Source: JBPOFM01 sp051252455
Lineage (GTDB): Bacteria > Bacteroidota > Bacteroidia > Flavobacteriales > Flavobacteriaceae
Length of the DNA stretch: 64,000 nucleotides
Direction of reading: 5' to 3'
NCBI GenBank assembly: GCA_051252455.1
Contig: JBPOFM010000001.1
Span: forward strand, 744,001-808,000
A program made the position numbers and the translations under genes. Positions 1 through 8,296 of the stretch are shown here, in pieces. Within the stretch, counting starts at the first letter, position 1, and every line of letters begins with the position of its first letter. The notes beneath the pieces were generated by a model that was given only the letters and a program-made list of their open reading frames with translations, was not told the origin of the DNA and did no database searches.

Positions 1-130
1 ACTCAAAACTCTTCTCTACAATATCTTGAGTTTCGTCATTGATTTCTATAGAGTGTCCTTGAAAAACAACTCGATGGAATGCTTCAATATCTAATTCGCC
101 TTTAAGTGTAACTATTGAGAGACTGTTCAC
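1..130 (-). CDS. histidine/tyrosine ammonia-lyase-like protein, N-terminal fragment
   Basis: Only the first 43 codons lie in the window; the gene continues past the left edge. Reading leftward from a GTG at 130, the frame gives VNSLSIVTLKGELDIEAF followed by RVVFQGHSIEIND. This matches the extreme N terminus of aromatic amino-acid lyases (HutH/TAL), where a short strand is followed by the segment that binds after 'V..G..ieis'. No ATG lies in frame before the upstream stop, so GTG is the likely start. The gene diverges from the flavin monooxygenase gene at 225. In Flavobacteriia this pair is typical of flexirubin/dialkylresorcinol clusters, where the lyase makes a coumarate-type starter. The catalytic MIO motif is outside the window, so the assignment is tentative. 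Confidence 0.55.
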   Translation of the reverse strand, partial: MNSLSIVTLKGELDIEAFHRVVFQGHSIEINDETQDIVEKSFE

Positions 131-224
131 AATATTTTTTTGAATAATTTATAAAAACCCAAAGTAAAGTGGTTATTTTGGGCTACAAATTTAGAATAAT
201 AAATGATTTAATTGCGGCAGATTC

Positions 225-1466
225 ATGAACGATGTAAATGTAGACGTGTTGATAATAGGAGCAGGACCTTCAGGTTGTGTGGCTGCCGCCTATTTGAATC
301 AGCACAACATTTCGGTGAAAGTCGTTGAGAAAAGTAAATTTCCACGTTTTGTGATTGGCGAGAGCTTGTTGCCAAGATGTATGGATCATTTTGAAGAAGT
401 TGGTTTGCTAGCTATTCTTGAAGCTCAAGGTTTTGAAATTAAAAGTGGCGCACGCTTCATTAGAGGTAAAACCATTTGCGAGTTTGATTTTAGCAAGAAG
501 TTTACCCATGGTTTTAATTGGACCTGGCAATTGCCTCGTGCGGATTTTGACAATGTATTGGCACAGGAATTAATCAAAAAAGGTGTGGATATTTCTTTTG
601 AACATGAAGTGATGGATGTTCAGTTTTCTGAAGACGGTTCATCGATTACGACAATAAACGATGACAAAGGAAAAAGCTATAAAGCAAACGCAAAATTCAT
701 CATTGATTCAAGCGGTTATGGACGTGTTTTACCTCGATTACTAGACTTGGATGCACCTTCTACCATCCCCGAACATTCATCTATTTTTAGTCATGTCAAG
801 GACATAGATCGTCCCAAAGGCAAAGAAGGAACCTTGATTACTTTTGATGTGATTGATAAAGATACATGGTTTTGGGTCATCCCTTTTTCCAATGGGAATA
901 CAAGTTTGGGGTTTGTTGGGAAAACAGACTATATCAATTCATTTAAAGGAACGCCGTCGGAACGTTTGACGAAAATGCTCAATATATCCGATTATTATTA
1001 CGAACGTTTCAAACATGCTGAATTTGATTTTGAACCTAAAATAATCCAGAATTATTCAAAATCTGTAAAACAATTATATGGTAAAGGTTATGCGTTAACA
1101 GGAAATAGTGCAGAATTTCTGGACCCAGTGTTTTCTTCAGGAGTCACTTTTGCGACAGAATCCGGACTGAAAGCTGCAAAATTAATTACAAAGGAATTGC
1201 AAAATGAAGCTGTTGATTGGGAAAAAGACTATTCAAACTATATTAAAGAAGGTGTCAATGTGTTTGCTTCCTATGTGAAAGAATGGTACACTGGAAATCT
1301 ACAGACAATTTTTTTTGAGGGGAATGATAACCCAGATATCAAAAGACAAATTTGTTCTGTTTTAGCAGGATATGTTTGGGATCAGAAAAATCCCTTTGTC
1401 AAAAATCATGACCGACTGATAAAAACAGTTGCCCGGGTGATTGAAATGGAAAACAGAATTGACTAA
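225..1466 (+). CDS. FAD-dependent halogenase-like monooxygenase
   Basis: A 413-residue flavoprotein of the tryptophan-halogenase/geranylgeranyl-reductase superfamily. The N terminus has the dinucleotide-binding GAGPSG (about residues 12-17), followed by the GESLLPR segment typical of phenolic-substrate halogenases. A WFWVIP run at 215-220 fits the WxWxIP signature of flavin-dependent halogenases. A late GNSAEFLDPVFSSG segment closes the FAD site. The family uses FADH2 and oxygen to chlorinate or hydroxylate aromatic substrates, often carrier-bound. The divergent ammonia-lyase-like gene suggests a role in flexirubin-type pigment tailoring; flexirubins can be chlorinated. Some WxWxIP proteins only hydroxylate, so halogenation is inferred, not shown. 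Confidence 0.8.
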   Translation: MNDVNVDVLIIGAGPSGCVAAAYLNQHNISVKVVEKSKFPRFVIGESLLPRCMDHFEEVGLLAILEAQGFEIKSGARFIRGKTICEFDFSKKFTHGFNWTWQLPRADFDNVLAQELIKKGVDISFEHEVMDVQFSEDGSSITTINDDKGKSYKANAKFIIDSSGYGRVLPRLLDLDAPSTIPEHSSIFSHVKDIDRPKGKEGTLITFDVIDKDTWFWVIPFSNGNTSLGFVGKTDYINSFKGTPSERLTKMLNISDYYYERFKHAEFDFEPKIIQNYSKSVKQLYGKGYALTGNSAEFLDPVFSSGVTFATESGLKAAKLITKELQNEAVDWEKDYSNYIKEGVNVFASYVKEWYTGNLQTIFFEGNDNPDIKRQICSVLAGYVWDQKNPFVKNHDRLIKTVARVIEMENRID

Positions 1467-1491
1467 TTATCATAAGTTACTTTTCAATATA

Positions 1492-3297
1492 CTATAACAT
1501 CGTTGACAATAACAATGTTCCAACGACTAGTAAAATTAGTGACAATATCCCACCGATAATTACGAAATGCCTAAATCGATAGGCCCCTGTACCATAAATC
1601 AAAGTATTTGTCTGATAGCCCATTGGAGTAAAGAAGCTAAAGTTGGCTGCAAATAGAACCGCAAGTATAAAAGGTTTGGGAGGTAAATCAAGCCCTGCAG
1701 CCACAGTAATAGCGATTGGTGTGACAATGACAGCGGTTGCATTATTACTTATAAAACCACTCATCAACATCGTAATGGCGAATAAAACGCCTAGAATTAT
1801 GATGTTATTTTGTCCCATGAGCAAATTGAGCAATTGATCAGAAATCCACATATCAGTTCCTGAATTATGCATCGCGGTCCCCAGTGGAATCATTCCAGCT
1901 AAAAGAAAAATGATTTGCCAATTAACCTTTTTATAAATTTTTGAAAGATTGATACAATCCGTTATTAATAATAGACCTACTCCTGTTAAAGCACTCGTCA
2001 AAATGGTGAGCACACCACTCGCGGCAAGTCCAACGACCGTGAGTAGCGCGAATAAACTCAAGGCACGCTTATAAGGGTTAATTTTGTAATCCTCCTCGTG
2101 GTGCTGTAAAACGATGGTATTGTCTAAGGAGTACAGATGATTAATTTCGTTTTGGTTCGCTTTTAACAACAACTTATCACCGGCTTGTAAATTCGTATTT
2201 TTAATGATTTTTGGAAGTCCAAATCGCAAAGCTTTTTTAAATTCTTTTCTGTTCTGAACACCTAAAGGAATGGCCGTATTGTAGAGTAAGGTTTTGATTT
2301 CGGAAAAAGTCTTGTCTATAAATTCGGAACCGGGAAGCACCAATAGCTCTACGTATCCATACTTGTCTTTTGGGTTATCTGACACTTCAAAATCTTCAGA
2401 AATATCCAATTCTCCTTCGGCCGTCAGTCTAAAATCTTCTTTTGAAATACTGGCATAAGCTTTTACATCGCTTATAACCACAAGTTTGTCATTTGATCTT
2501 AATGTTGTGTTAGGTCCTGGAGCGGTATTAACAATATCATCTCGAATTAATTTTAAAACTTTTATATCCGGATTTTTGTAAAATTTAGCTTCCGAAATAG
2601 ACTTTCCTATAAGTTTTGATTCTGGCTTTAGGGTTAAGGCGAACATAAAAGTGTTGTCAATAACTGTTTCGGCTAGTTCGTCCTTGTTGGTTTTTGGCAG
2701 CCATCGACTGGCAAATGTCATAAAGACAATGCCTACCACTAGTAGTACAAGTCCATAAACCGTAAACTCAAAGAATGAAAACGGCTCGACACCTAACTTT
2801 TTCGAGACAGAATTGACCAAAAGATTTGTTGAGGTCCCCATTAATGTACAGCTTCCTCCCAAAATACCAGCAAAAGAAATGGGCATTAACAATTTTGGAG
2901 CGGAGAAATTATACTTTTCAGAGAGCTGCGCTATTATTTTTATGAAAATTACTACTACCGCGGTGGTACTAATAAATGATGAAATTGTTGCCGAGACTAC
3001 CATAAAGGCTGGTACCATTAACAGCAAAGGCAAAACTTTCAAGCGTTTTATGGATTGTGTTAAAAGGTCTATCACGCCATTCTCTTCCAATCCAATTGCG
3101 AGAATCATGAGCATGAGTATGGTGATGGTTGCGGGACTTGAAAAGCCACTGATCGCTTCTTCTGGAGTGGTGAGCCCCAATAAAATCAGTGACACAATGA
3201 TTAAAAAAGCAATCTTATCAATGGGCAAGAATTCGGTGGCGAAGAGTAAAATTGTCGCGCCGATGATAACAAAAACAAGGATAATTTCTATACTCAC
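1492..3297 (-). CDS. SLC13-family permease with internal RCK_C (TrkA-C) domains
   Basis: A 601-residue inner-membrane transporter of the divalent anion:Na+ symporter (DASS/SLC13, CitT/ArsB superfamily) type. It has hydrophobic segments over residues 1-200, a soluble central part (about 210-390) with two TrkA-C-like units containing GKSISE and DKLLL elements, and further membrane segments to the end. The SNNATAV loop near residue 515 is the conserved re-entrant motif of the family. Likely substrates are sulfate, dicarboxylates or another anion; the sequence does not settle which. It converges on the flavin monooxygenase gene, with 25 bases between the stops, and has no obvious operon partner. 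Confidence 0.85.
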   Translation of the reverse strand: MSIEIILVFVIIGATILLFATEFLPIDKIAFLIIVSLILLGLTTPEEAISGFSSPATITILMLMILAIGLEENGVIDLLTQSIKRLKVLPLLLMVPAFMVVSATISSFISTTAVVVIFIKIIAQLSEKYNFSAPKLLMPISFAGILGGSCTLMGTSTNLLVNSVSKKLGVEPFSFFEFTVYGLVLLVVGIVFMTFASRWLPKTNKDELAETVIDNTFMFALTLKPESKLIGKSISEAKFYKNPDIKVLKLIRDDIVNTAPGPNTTLRSNDKLVVISDVKAYASISKEDFRLTAEGELDISEDFEVSDNPKDKYGYVELLVLPGSEFIDKTFSEIKTLLYNTAIPLGVQNRKEFKKALRFGLPKIIKNTNLQAGDKLLLKANQNEINHLYSLDNTIVLQHHEEDYKINPYKRALSLFALLTVVGLAASGVLTILTSALTGVGLLLITDCINLSKIYKKVNWQIIFLLAGMIPLGTAMHNSGTDMWISDQLLNLLMGQNNIIILGVLFAITMLMSGFISNNATAVIVTPIAITVAAGLDLPPKPFILAVLFAANFSFFTPMGYQTNTLIYGTGAYRFRHFVIIGGILSLILLVVGTLLLSTML

Positions 3298-3623
3298 AAT
3301 TGTGGTTTATATATGCTGCTTTTTAAGAATTCTAAATCAGCTGCAATTTAGGGGATAAAAGTTTCAAAGTTTTAAAATTTGAACGAATTCTCGAATAAAT
3401 TTAGTTGTGCATAAAAACCACGAATTTTAGCACCATTGTTAACCTTATTGAAAATTTGCAATTAATATTAAAACCATATTATCATTTTTAACGTATGTTT
3501 TGAGAAAAATGAGAGATAATAATTCAGGCAGGTAGTTGGTCTTTATATAATTACATTTTGTCCGATTAAAGGTTAATTTTTAAAAAATTATTTGACAAAT
3601 TACCTAAAATGTTAGAAATAACA

Positions 3624-3631
3624 TATATTTG
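3624..3631 (+). promoter_or_regulatory. Bacteroidetes-type -7 box TATATTTG
   Basis: This is an exact match to TAnnTTTG, the Bacteroidetes sigma-factor -7 element. It lies 136 bases upstream of the small gene at 3767. A TTG lies further upstream, but at a longer spacing than usual, so the -33 element is uncertain. Confidence 0.4.
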
Positions 3632-3670
3632 ATCCATATGAAATTGATGATTAACCCTGAAAATTAAATA

Positions 3671-3709
3671 CACTTTATCGACGTTTTTTGCACTTTATAG
3701 ATGTTTTTT
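3671..3709 (+). repeat. two imperfect direct repeats, 20-base period
   Basis: CACTTTATCGACGTTTTTT (3671-3689) is followed one base later by CACTTTATAGATGTTTTTT (3691-3709), with two differences in 19. The 20-base period equals two helical turns, as in direct-repeat operators such as LytTR sites. It lies just upstream of the small gene at 3767. A regulatory role is only an inference. Confidence 0.5.
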
Positions 3710-3766
3710 TTAATTTTTATTTTGTTAAGTCACTTTTTTTTATACATTTACAGCATAATTTTCACA

Positions 3767-3967
3767 ATGGGATTACAGAACAAGAAAATTTTAGCCTCAA
3801 TCTTATTTGTATTAATAAGTTTTGTATCTGTTGCACAGGGCGGTCAACCACCACCACCCATGCCACCGCCACCGCCAGGTCTTCCTATAGACAATTGGGT
3901 GTATGGATTATTCGTTGTGGCCTTGATTTATGGCATTTTTAAGAAATTTAAGTTTTCCAAAGCGTAA
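3767..3967 (+). CDS. small PID-CTERM-like proline-rich membrane protein
   Basis: A 66-residue protein starting MGLQNKK. An N-terminal signal sequence ends near VSVAQGG, followed by a proline-rich spacer (PPPPMPPPPPG). Then comes the motif LPIDNWVYG leading into one hydrophobic helix and a basic tail (KKFKFSK). The PID motif, hydrophobic segment and basic end match the tripartite PID-CTERM sorting tail of many tiny Flavobacteriia proteins, which is analogous to PEP-CTERM/exosortase substrates. Longer upstream starts in the same frame would add an unrelated hydrophobic stretch and were not used. The protein is almost all sorting signal, so its function is unknown. The gene converges on ribE, 7 bases away. 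Confidence 0.7.
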   Translation: MGLQNKKILASILFVLISFVSVAQGGQPPPPMPPPPPGLPIDNWVYGLFVVALIYGIFKKFKFSKA

Positions 3968-3974
3968 GCGTCGC

Positions 3975-4562
3975 TTACTTTTGAGCCATTAGTCGCTGTA
4001 CATATTTTCCTAAAACATCAAACTCTAAATTCACAATACTATTCTGTTTCAATAATTTGAAATTGGTGTGTTCGTGCGTGAACGGAATAATAGCAACACT
4101 AAATTGGTTTTTTTTCGAATTTACAACCGTTAGACTGACACCATTGACAGTAATCGAACCTTTCTCAATCGTTATATTGTTTAATGAAGAGTCATATTCA
4201 AACGTATACTCCCAACTTCCATTATTTGATCGAATGGAAATGCAATTGGCAGTTTGGTCAACATGACCCTGAACAATGTGCCCATCCAATCGGTCCCCAA
4301 GTTTCATCGCACGTTCTAAATTAACCATATCATTTACCTTGAGATTGTTAAGGTTGGTCTTATCTAAAGTTTCTTTAATCGCAGTCACTTTATATTCTCC
4401 GTTATCAATGGCCACAACCGTCAAACAGACACCATTATGGGACACGCTCTGATCAATTTTTAATTCTGAAGTAAAAGCGCTTTTAATCGTGATATGAAGA
4501 TTATCATCTTCATGACATAGATTGGTCACCAGCCCTAAATCTTCAATAATACCTGTAAACAT
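3975..4562 (-). CDS. ribE: riboflavin synthase, alpha subunit
   Basis: This 196-residue enzyme converts two molecules of 6,7-dimethyl-8-ribityllumazine to riboflavin plus a pyrimidinedione, the last step of riboflavin synthesis. The start is set at MFTGIIEDLG, the near-invariant family N terminus; the frame extends 76 codons further upstream, but that part overlaps pdxA and looks non-coding. Two lumazine-binding repeats are visible: the first with NGVCLTV and GDRLDGHIVQGHVD, the second with KGSITVNGVSLTV. Length matches the family's roughly 200 residues. The gene diverges from pdxA with 73 bases between starts. Confidence 0.95.
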   Translation of the reverse strand: MFTGIIEDLGLVTNLCHEDDNLHITIKSAFTSELKIDQSVSHNGVCLTVVAIDNGEYKVTAIKETLDKTNLNNLKVNDMVNLERAMKLGDRLDGHIVQGHVDQTANCISIRSNNGSWEYTFEYDSSLNNITIEKGSITVNGVSLTVVNSKKNQFSVAIIPFTHEHTNFKLLKQNSIVNLEFDVLGKYVQRLMAQK

Positions 4563-4579
4563 AATGTCGAATAAATGGT

Positions 4580-4587
4580 TAAATTTG
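4580..4587 (+). promoter_or_regulatory. -7 box TAAATTTG upstream of pdxA
   Basis: An exact TAnnTTTG match 48 bases before the pdxA ATG, in the divergent ribE/pdxA gap. No clear TTG was found at the expected upstream distance. Confidence 0.5.
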
Positions 4588-4635
4588 CAGAGATAATCAT
4601 CACGATTTCTTGCGTGATACAAAGATAAGACATTA

Positions 4636-5682
4636 ATGAAGAAGGCAGAACTTATAAAAGTTGGTATTTCGGTAGGCGATTTGAATGGGATTGGTGCAGA
4701 AATTATCTTGAAAACTTTCGAAGATGCTAGAATGCTCGAATTTTGCACACCTGTGATTTTTGCGTCTATCAAAACCATGTCGTTTTTCAAAAAACACTTT
4801 GATAGTGCTGTTAATTTTCATGGCATCAATGATGTCAGTCAAATTGTAGAAGGGAAAGTAAATGTGTTAAATGTTTGGAAGGATAATGTCAATATCGAAT
4901 TCGGAAAGGAAGACAATGAAGTTGGCCTTTTTGCTGTAAGATCTTTGGAAGCGGCAACCGAAGCTTTGAAAAATGACGCTATTGATGTGTTGGTAACTGC
5001 TCCCATTAATAAGTTAACTATTCAATCAGAGGATTTTAAGTTTCCTGGCCATACTAATTATCTGGCAAAAGAACTTGGCGGCACCAGCCTGATGTTTATG
5101 GTAACTGACGGATTAAAGGTTGGTCTGTTGACCGATCATGTTCCTGTAAAGGATGTATCAAGTCACATCACATCAAAATTGATTGCTGAAAAGGTTGAAA
5201 CTGTTTATAAATCACTAGTGCAAGATTTTAGAATAAATAAACCTCGAATCGCTATTTTAGGCATCAACCCGCACGCAGGTGACAATGGAGTAATTGGAGA
5301 GGAAGATGATAAAACAATGAGGCCAACCCTTGAGAAAATCAGGGAAAAAGGAAAATTGGTTTATGGTCCTTATTCGGCTGACAGCTTCTTTGGATCAAAA
5401 AACTATAAGAATTTTGATGCTATCATCGCATCGTATCATGACCAAGGACTTATTCCGTTTAAAACCATCACTTTCGGTGAAGGGGTTAATTACACTGCGG
5501 GATTGTCTAAAGTTAGAACTTCGCCAGATCATGGAACTGCCTTTGAAATCGCAGGTAAGGGTGAAGCCGATGAAAGTTCGTTTAAGGCTGCAGTATTCAC
5601 AGCAATGAAAATCTTCAAAAATAGAAAAGAGTATAGAAAACTTACCAAAAACCCTCTAAAACGAGCTCCAAAAAAGATATAA
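4636..5682 (+). CDS. pdxA: 4-hydroxythreonine-4-phosphate dehydrogenase
   Basis: A 348-residue NAD-dependent enzyme of the DXP-dependent pyridoxal-phosphate pathway. It oxidises 4-phosphohydroxy-L-threonine to the amino-ketone condensed by PdxJ. Family marks include VGDLNGIGAEI near the N terminus and the three metal-binding histidine regions: FPGHTNYLA, NPHAGDNG and SYHDQGLIPFK. A TAPINK segment precedes the first histidine region. Length is normal for PdxA. It diverges from ribE and is followed by the DUF177-rpmF pair, an order common in Flavobacteriia. Confidence 0.95.
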   Translation: MKKAELIKVGISVGDLNGIGAEIILKTFEDARMLEFCTPVIFASIKTMSFFKKHFDSAVNFHGINDVSQIVEGKVNVLNVWKDNVNIEFGKEDNEVGLFAVRSLEAATEALKNDAIDVLVTAPINKLTIQSEDFKFPGHTNYLAKELGGTSLMFMVTDGLKVGLLTDHVPVKDVSSHITSKLIAEKVETVYKSLVQDFRINKPRIAILGINPHAGDNGVIGEEDDKTMRPTLEKIREKGKLVYGPYSADSFFGSKNYKNFDAIIASYHDQGLIPFKTITFGEGVNYTAGLSKVRTSPDHGTAFEIAGKGEADESSFKAAVFTAMKIFKNRKEYRKLTKNPLKRAPKKI

Positions 5683-5725
5683 ACATTTTTTTGTTGATAT
5701 CACTTTTACATAAATAAAATAGTTG

Positions 5726-5733
5726 TATATTTG
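5726..5733 (+). promoter_or_regulatory. -7 box TATATTTG before the DUF177 gene
   Basis: An exact TAnnTTTG match. Transcription would start near 5740. This makes the far-upstream TTG at 5723 impossible as a start, the ATG at 5744 nearly leaderless, and the ATG at 5756 the most sensible start for DUF177. Confidence 0.6.
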
Positions 5734-5755
5734 CGGGCTCAAAATGAATGTGACA

Positions 5756-6295
5756 ATGAAGCCCTTTAAAGATTATACCATACAATTTGTAGGTTTAAAA
5801 GTAGGAAAGCATCATTTTGATTATCAGATTGATAACAAGTTCTTTGAGTATTTTGAGTATGAGGAATATAACGATGTCAATATTGATGTCGATTTGCTTT
5901 TTGAAAAGAAAACAACCTTTTTGGAATTAAATTTCAAGGCAAAAGGAGTTGTAAATGTCAATTGTGACACGACCAATGAACCTTATGACCAAAAAATCAA
6001 AGGTGAATTTGACCTTGTTGTGAAGTTTGGGGAAGAATATAATGATGAAAATGAAGACATTTTAATCATTCCTCATGGTGAATATGAAATCAATGTGGCG
6101 CAATATATATATGAGTTGATCATATTGTCGATGCCAACGAAACGTGTTCATCCTGGAATTGCTGACGGCACATTGCAGTCTGACATACTTAAAAAATTAG
6201 AAGAATTAAGTCCAAAAGGGCTAGAAGAAAAAGAGAAAACAGAGGATATTGACCCTCGCTGGAATACATTAAAAAAACTATTAACGGATAAATAA
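5756..6295 (+). CDS. YceD-family DUF177 protein
   Basis: A 180-residue acidic protein of the DUF177/YceD family, which is almost always encoded just upstream of rpmF in bacteria. In E. coli and plants the family is linked to 23S rRNA accumulation. The start MKPFKDYTIQFVGLK was chosen because it matches the family N terminus and lies 23 bases after a -7 box. The central part has the CDTTNEP segment of the family's single-cysteine region; E. coli-type YceD has more cysteines. The rpmF start follows 9 bases after the stop, so the two are co-transcribed. Confidence 0.85.
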   Translation: MKPFKDYTIQFVGLKVGKHHFDYQIDNKFFEYFEYEEYNDVNIDVDLLFEKKTTFLELNFKAKGVVNVNCDTTNEPYDQKIKGEFDLVVKFGEEYNDENEDILIIPHGEYEINVAQYIYELIILSMPTKRVHPGIADGTLQSDILKKLEELSPKGLEEKEKTEDIDPRWNTLKKLLTDK

Positions 6296-6304
6296 TAATA
6301 TAAA

Positions 6305-6508
6305 ATGGCACATCCTAAAAGAAAAATTTCTAAAACTAGAAGAGATAAAAGAAGAACACATTACAAAGCGACTGTTCCTACAATCGCTACGTGTCCTACT
6401 ACAGGAGAAGCACACTTATTCCACAGGGCTCATTGGCACGAAGGAAAACTTTATTACAGAGGTCAAGTGCTTATCGACAACTCTGAAAAAGAAGAGAATT
6501 TAGCATAA
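6305..6508 (+). CDS. rpmF: 50S ribosomal protein L32
   Basis: A 67-residue basic ribosomal protein of the large subunit. It begins MAHPKRKISKTRRDKRRTH, the Bacteroidetes form of the L32 N terminus. There is a single cysteine in the TCPTTGEAH segment, where many bacteria have a four-cysteine zinc ribbon, so this is a zinc-free (C-) variant. It follows the DUF177 gene directly and is closed by a strong terminator. Confidence 0.97.
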   Translation: MAHPKRKISKTRRDKRRTHYKATVPTIATCPTTGEAHLFHRAHWHEGKLYYRGQVLIDNSEKEENLA

Positions 6509-6530
6509 CTATTATGCATGCATATAATAA

Positions 6531-6556
6531 AACGCTCAACCTTGAGCGTTTTTTTT
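6531..6556 (+). terminator. rho-independent terminator after rpmF
   Basis: The stem AACGCTCAA / TTGAGCGTT (9 bp, loop CC) is followed by a run of T. It separates the DUF177-rpmF transcript from fabH. Confidence 0.9.
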
Positions 6557-6602
6557 ATGATTAATTTTTGAAAGTCTTAAAAACAACTTAATTTGCATCA
6601 CT

Positions 6603-6632
6603 TTTGTTCAATTATTTAGTAAATTGAACAAA
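6603..6632. promoter_or_regulatory. 11-bp-arm inverted repeat upstream of fabH (candidate operator)
   Basis: TTTGTTCAATT (6603-6613) is followed after 8 bases by its exact reverse complement AATTGAACAAA (6622-6632). It is not followed by a T-run and lies 56 bases before the fabH ATG, so it reads as a dimeric regulator site rather than a terminator. Which protein binds is unknown. Confidence 0.5.
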
Positions 6633-6688
6633 TATTTCCGCTTTTTGGTCTTTTTTGGCCAATTTTAAGGTCATTTTAATACACTATA

Positions 6689-7684
6689 ATGAGTAAAATC
6701 ACTGCAGCCATAACTGCCATCGGAGGATACGTTCCAGAATATGTATTGACGAATCAAATTTTGGAGACATTGGTAGAAACCAATGACGAATGGATTACCT
6801 CGAGAACAGGCATCAAAGAACGTAGAATATTAAAGGATGATGGCAAAGGAACTTCTTATCTCGCCATCAAAGCAGCCCAAAATCTAATTGACAAATCCGG
6901 AATTGACCCAACAGAAATTGATTTGGTCATTGTTGCTACGGCAACACCCGATATGAAAGCTGCATCCACTGCAGCTTACACAGCAACCCAAATTGGTGCT
7001 ACGAATGCATTTTCTTTTGATTTAGAAGCTGCCTGTTCAAGTTTTCTGTTTGGGATGTCGGTCTGTTCAAGCTATATTGTTTCCGGAAAATATAAAAAGA
7101 TATTATTGATTGGAGCGGATAAAAATTCCTCCATGATTAATTATAAAGACAGAGCCACCTGTATCATCTTTGGCGATGGGGCAGGCGCAGCCTTGTTTGA
7201 ACCAAATGAGGAAGGGCTAGGTCTTCAGGATGAACTATTAAGGAGTGATGGGACAGGTCGTGACTTTTTACAAGCAACTTATGGAGGTTCATCATATCCG
7301 TCCACGCCAGAAGCGGTCGCTGAAGGTAAACACTACATTTTTCAAGAAGGTAAGACAGTATTTAAAAATGCAGTCTTCAATATGGCCGACGTAACAGTCA
7401 AAATATTGGAGCGAAACAATTTAGATAAAGATAAAATCGATTGGCTGGTGGCACATCAAGCCAATAGACGCATTGTGGAAGCCACTGCAAATAGAATAGA
7501 AATCGATGAAGATAAAGTGATGATGAACATCCATAAGTATGGAAACACCACCTCTGGAACTTTACCTTTATTGCTCCACGATTACGAATCCCAACTCAAA
7601 AAAGGTGACAAATTAGTATTTGCAGCTTTTGGTGGAGGTTTTGCGTGGGGTTCAATTTATTTAACCTGGGCATATAATTCATAA
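6689..7684 (+). CDS. fabH: beta-ketoacyl-ACP synthase III
   Basis: A 331-residue condensing enzyme that starts fatty-acid synthesis by joining acyl-CoA to malonyl-ACP. The thiolase-fold catalytic triad is visible: Cys116 in EAACSSF, His256 in HQANRR and Asn286 in the GNTTSG loop, where many relatives read GNTS. The early SRTGIKERR segment is typical of KAS III. It starts a unit with accB and accC after an intervening terminator and an inverted repeat, so it probably has its own promoter. The bicarbonate-dependent carboxylase subunits downstream supply its malonyl partner. Confidence 0.95.
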   Translation: MSKITAAITAIGGYVPEYVLTNQILETLVETNDEWITSRTGIKERRILKDDGKGTSYLAIKAAQNLIDKSGIDPTEIDLVIVATATPDMKAASTAAYTATQIGATNAFSFDLEAACSSFLFGMSVCSSYIVSGKYKKILLIGADKNSSMINYKDRATCIIFGDGAGAALFEPNEEGLGLQDELLRSDGTGRDFLQATYGGSSYPSTPEAVAEGKHYIFQEGKTVFKNAVFNMADVTVKILERNNLDKDKIDWLVAHQANRRIVEATANRIEIDEDKVMMNIHKYGNTTSGTLPLLLHDYESQLKKGDKLVFAAFGGGFAWGSIYLTWAYNS

Positions 7685-7724
7685 CTAACCAACTAACAAC
7701 TAATTATTTTTTAATTTAAGAATT

Positions 7725-8207
7725 ATGGATATAAAAGAAATTCAAAATTTAATCAAATTTGTTGCCAAATCTGGAGCAAGCGAGGTTAAACTGGAAATGG
7801 ACGATATCAAAATCACCATTAGAACTGGTGGCGATGAGAAGGGCGAAAATATGACCTACGTTCAGCAGATGCCGATGAGCGCCCCTGTATCACAAGCGCC
7901 TCAAGTGCAGGCTGCTACACCTCAAACTTCCGCAGCTCCCGCAGCAGTAGCAGACGAAAACTCAAAATATGTGACTATAAAATCACCTATTATTGGTACA
8001 TTTTACAGAAAGCCATCACCAGACAAACCTGTTTTTGTTGAGGTTGGTAAAACCATTAAAGAAGGCGATGTATTATGTGTGATTGAAGCAATGAAACTTT
8101 TCAACGAAATCGAATCAGAAATTTCAGGTAAAATTGTAAAGATTTTAGTCGATGATTCGTCTCCTGTGGAATACGATCAGCCATTATTTTTAGTAGACCC
8201 ATCCTAA
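7725..8207 (+). CDS. accB: biotin carboxyl carrier protein of acetyl-CoA carboxylase
   Basis: A 160-residue carrier that holds biotin while it shuttles carboxylate between the biotin carboxylase and the carboxyltransferase. It has an N-terminal helical part, an Ala/Pro/Gln-rich flexible linker (about residues 45-80) and a C-terminal biotinyl domain. The biotinylated lysine is Lys124 in VIEAMKLFN. It sits 40 bases after fabH and 89 bases before accC. Confidence 0.96.
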   Translation: MDIKEIQNLIKFVAKSGASEVKLEMDDIKITIRTGGDEKGENMTYVQQMPMSAPVSQAPQVQAATPQTSAAPAAVADENSKYVTIKSPIIGTFYRKPSPDKPVFVEVGKTIKEGDVLCVIEAMKLFNEIESEISGKIVKILVDDSSPVEYDQPLFLVDPS

Positions 8208-8296
8208 CTCGAAGTTTAGAAGTTTAAAAGTTTAAAATTCGGAAAAATAAATCCGGAAACATAAACTATAAACCACAAACTCTTAAACCGAAAAGT

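Larger units (their letters stand above)
3298..3766. other. 469-base AT-rich intergenic region
   Basis: This gap separates the divergent SLC13 permease and the small PID-CTERM-like gene. No convincing coding frame was found. It holds a TATATTTG -7-type box (3624-3631) and an imperfect 20-base tandem repeat (3671-3709), both listed separately, in what would be a long 5' leader of the small gene. The rest is plain AT-rich sequence. Confidence 0.6.

Noticed and set aside
2813..3358. Plus-strand frame of 181 codons
   Set aside because: It is antisense to the SLC13 permease and shows no membrane or domain pattern of its own.
4563..4790. 76-codon extension of ribE upstream
   Set aside because: It overlaps pdxA and lies before the invariant MFTGI start of riboflavin synthase.
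5723..5755. TTG or first ATG start of the DUF177 gene
   Set aside because: A -7 promoter box lies inside this stretch, and the family N terminus matches the ATG at 5756.
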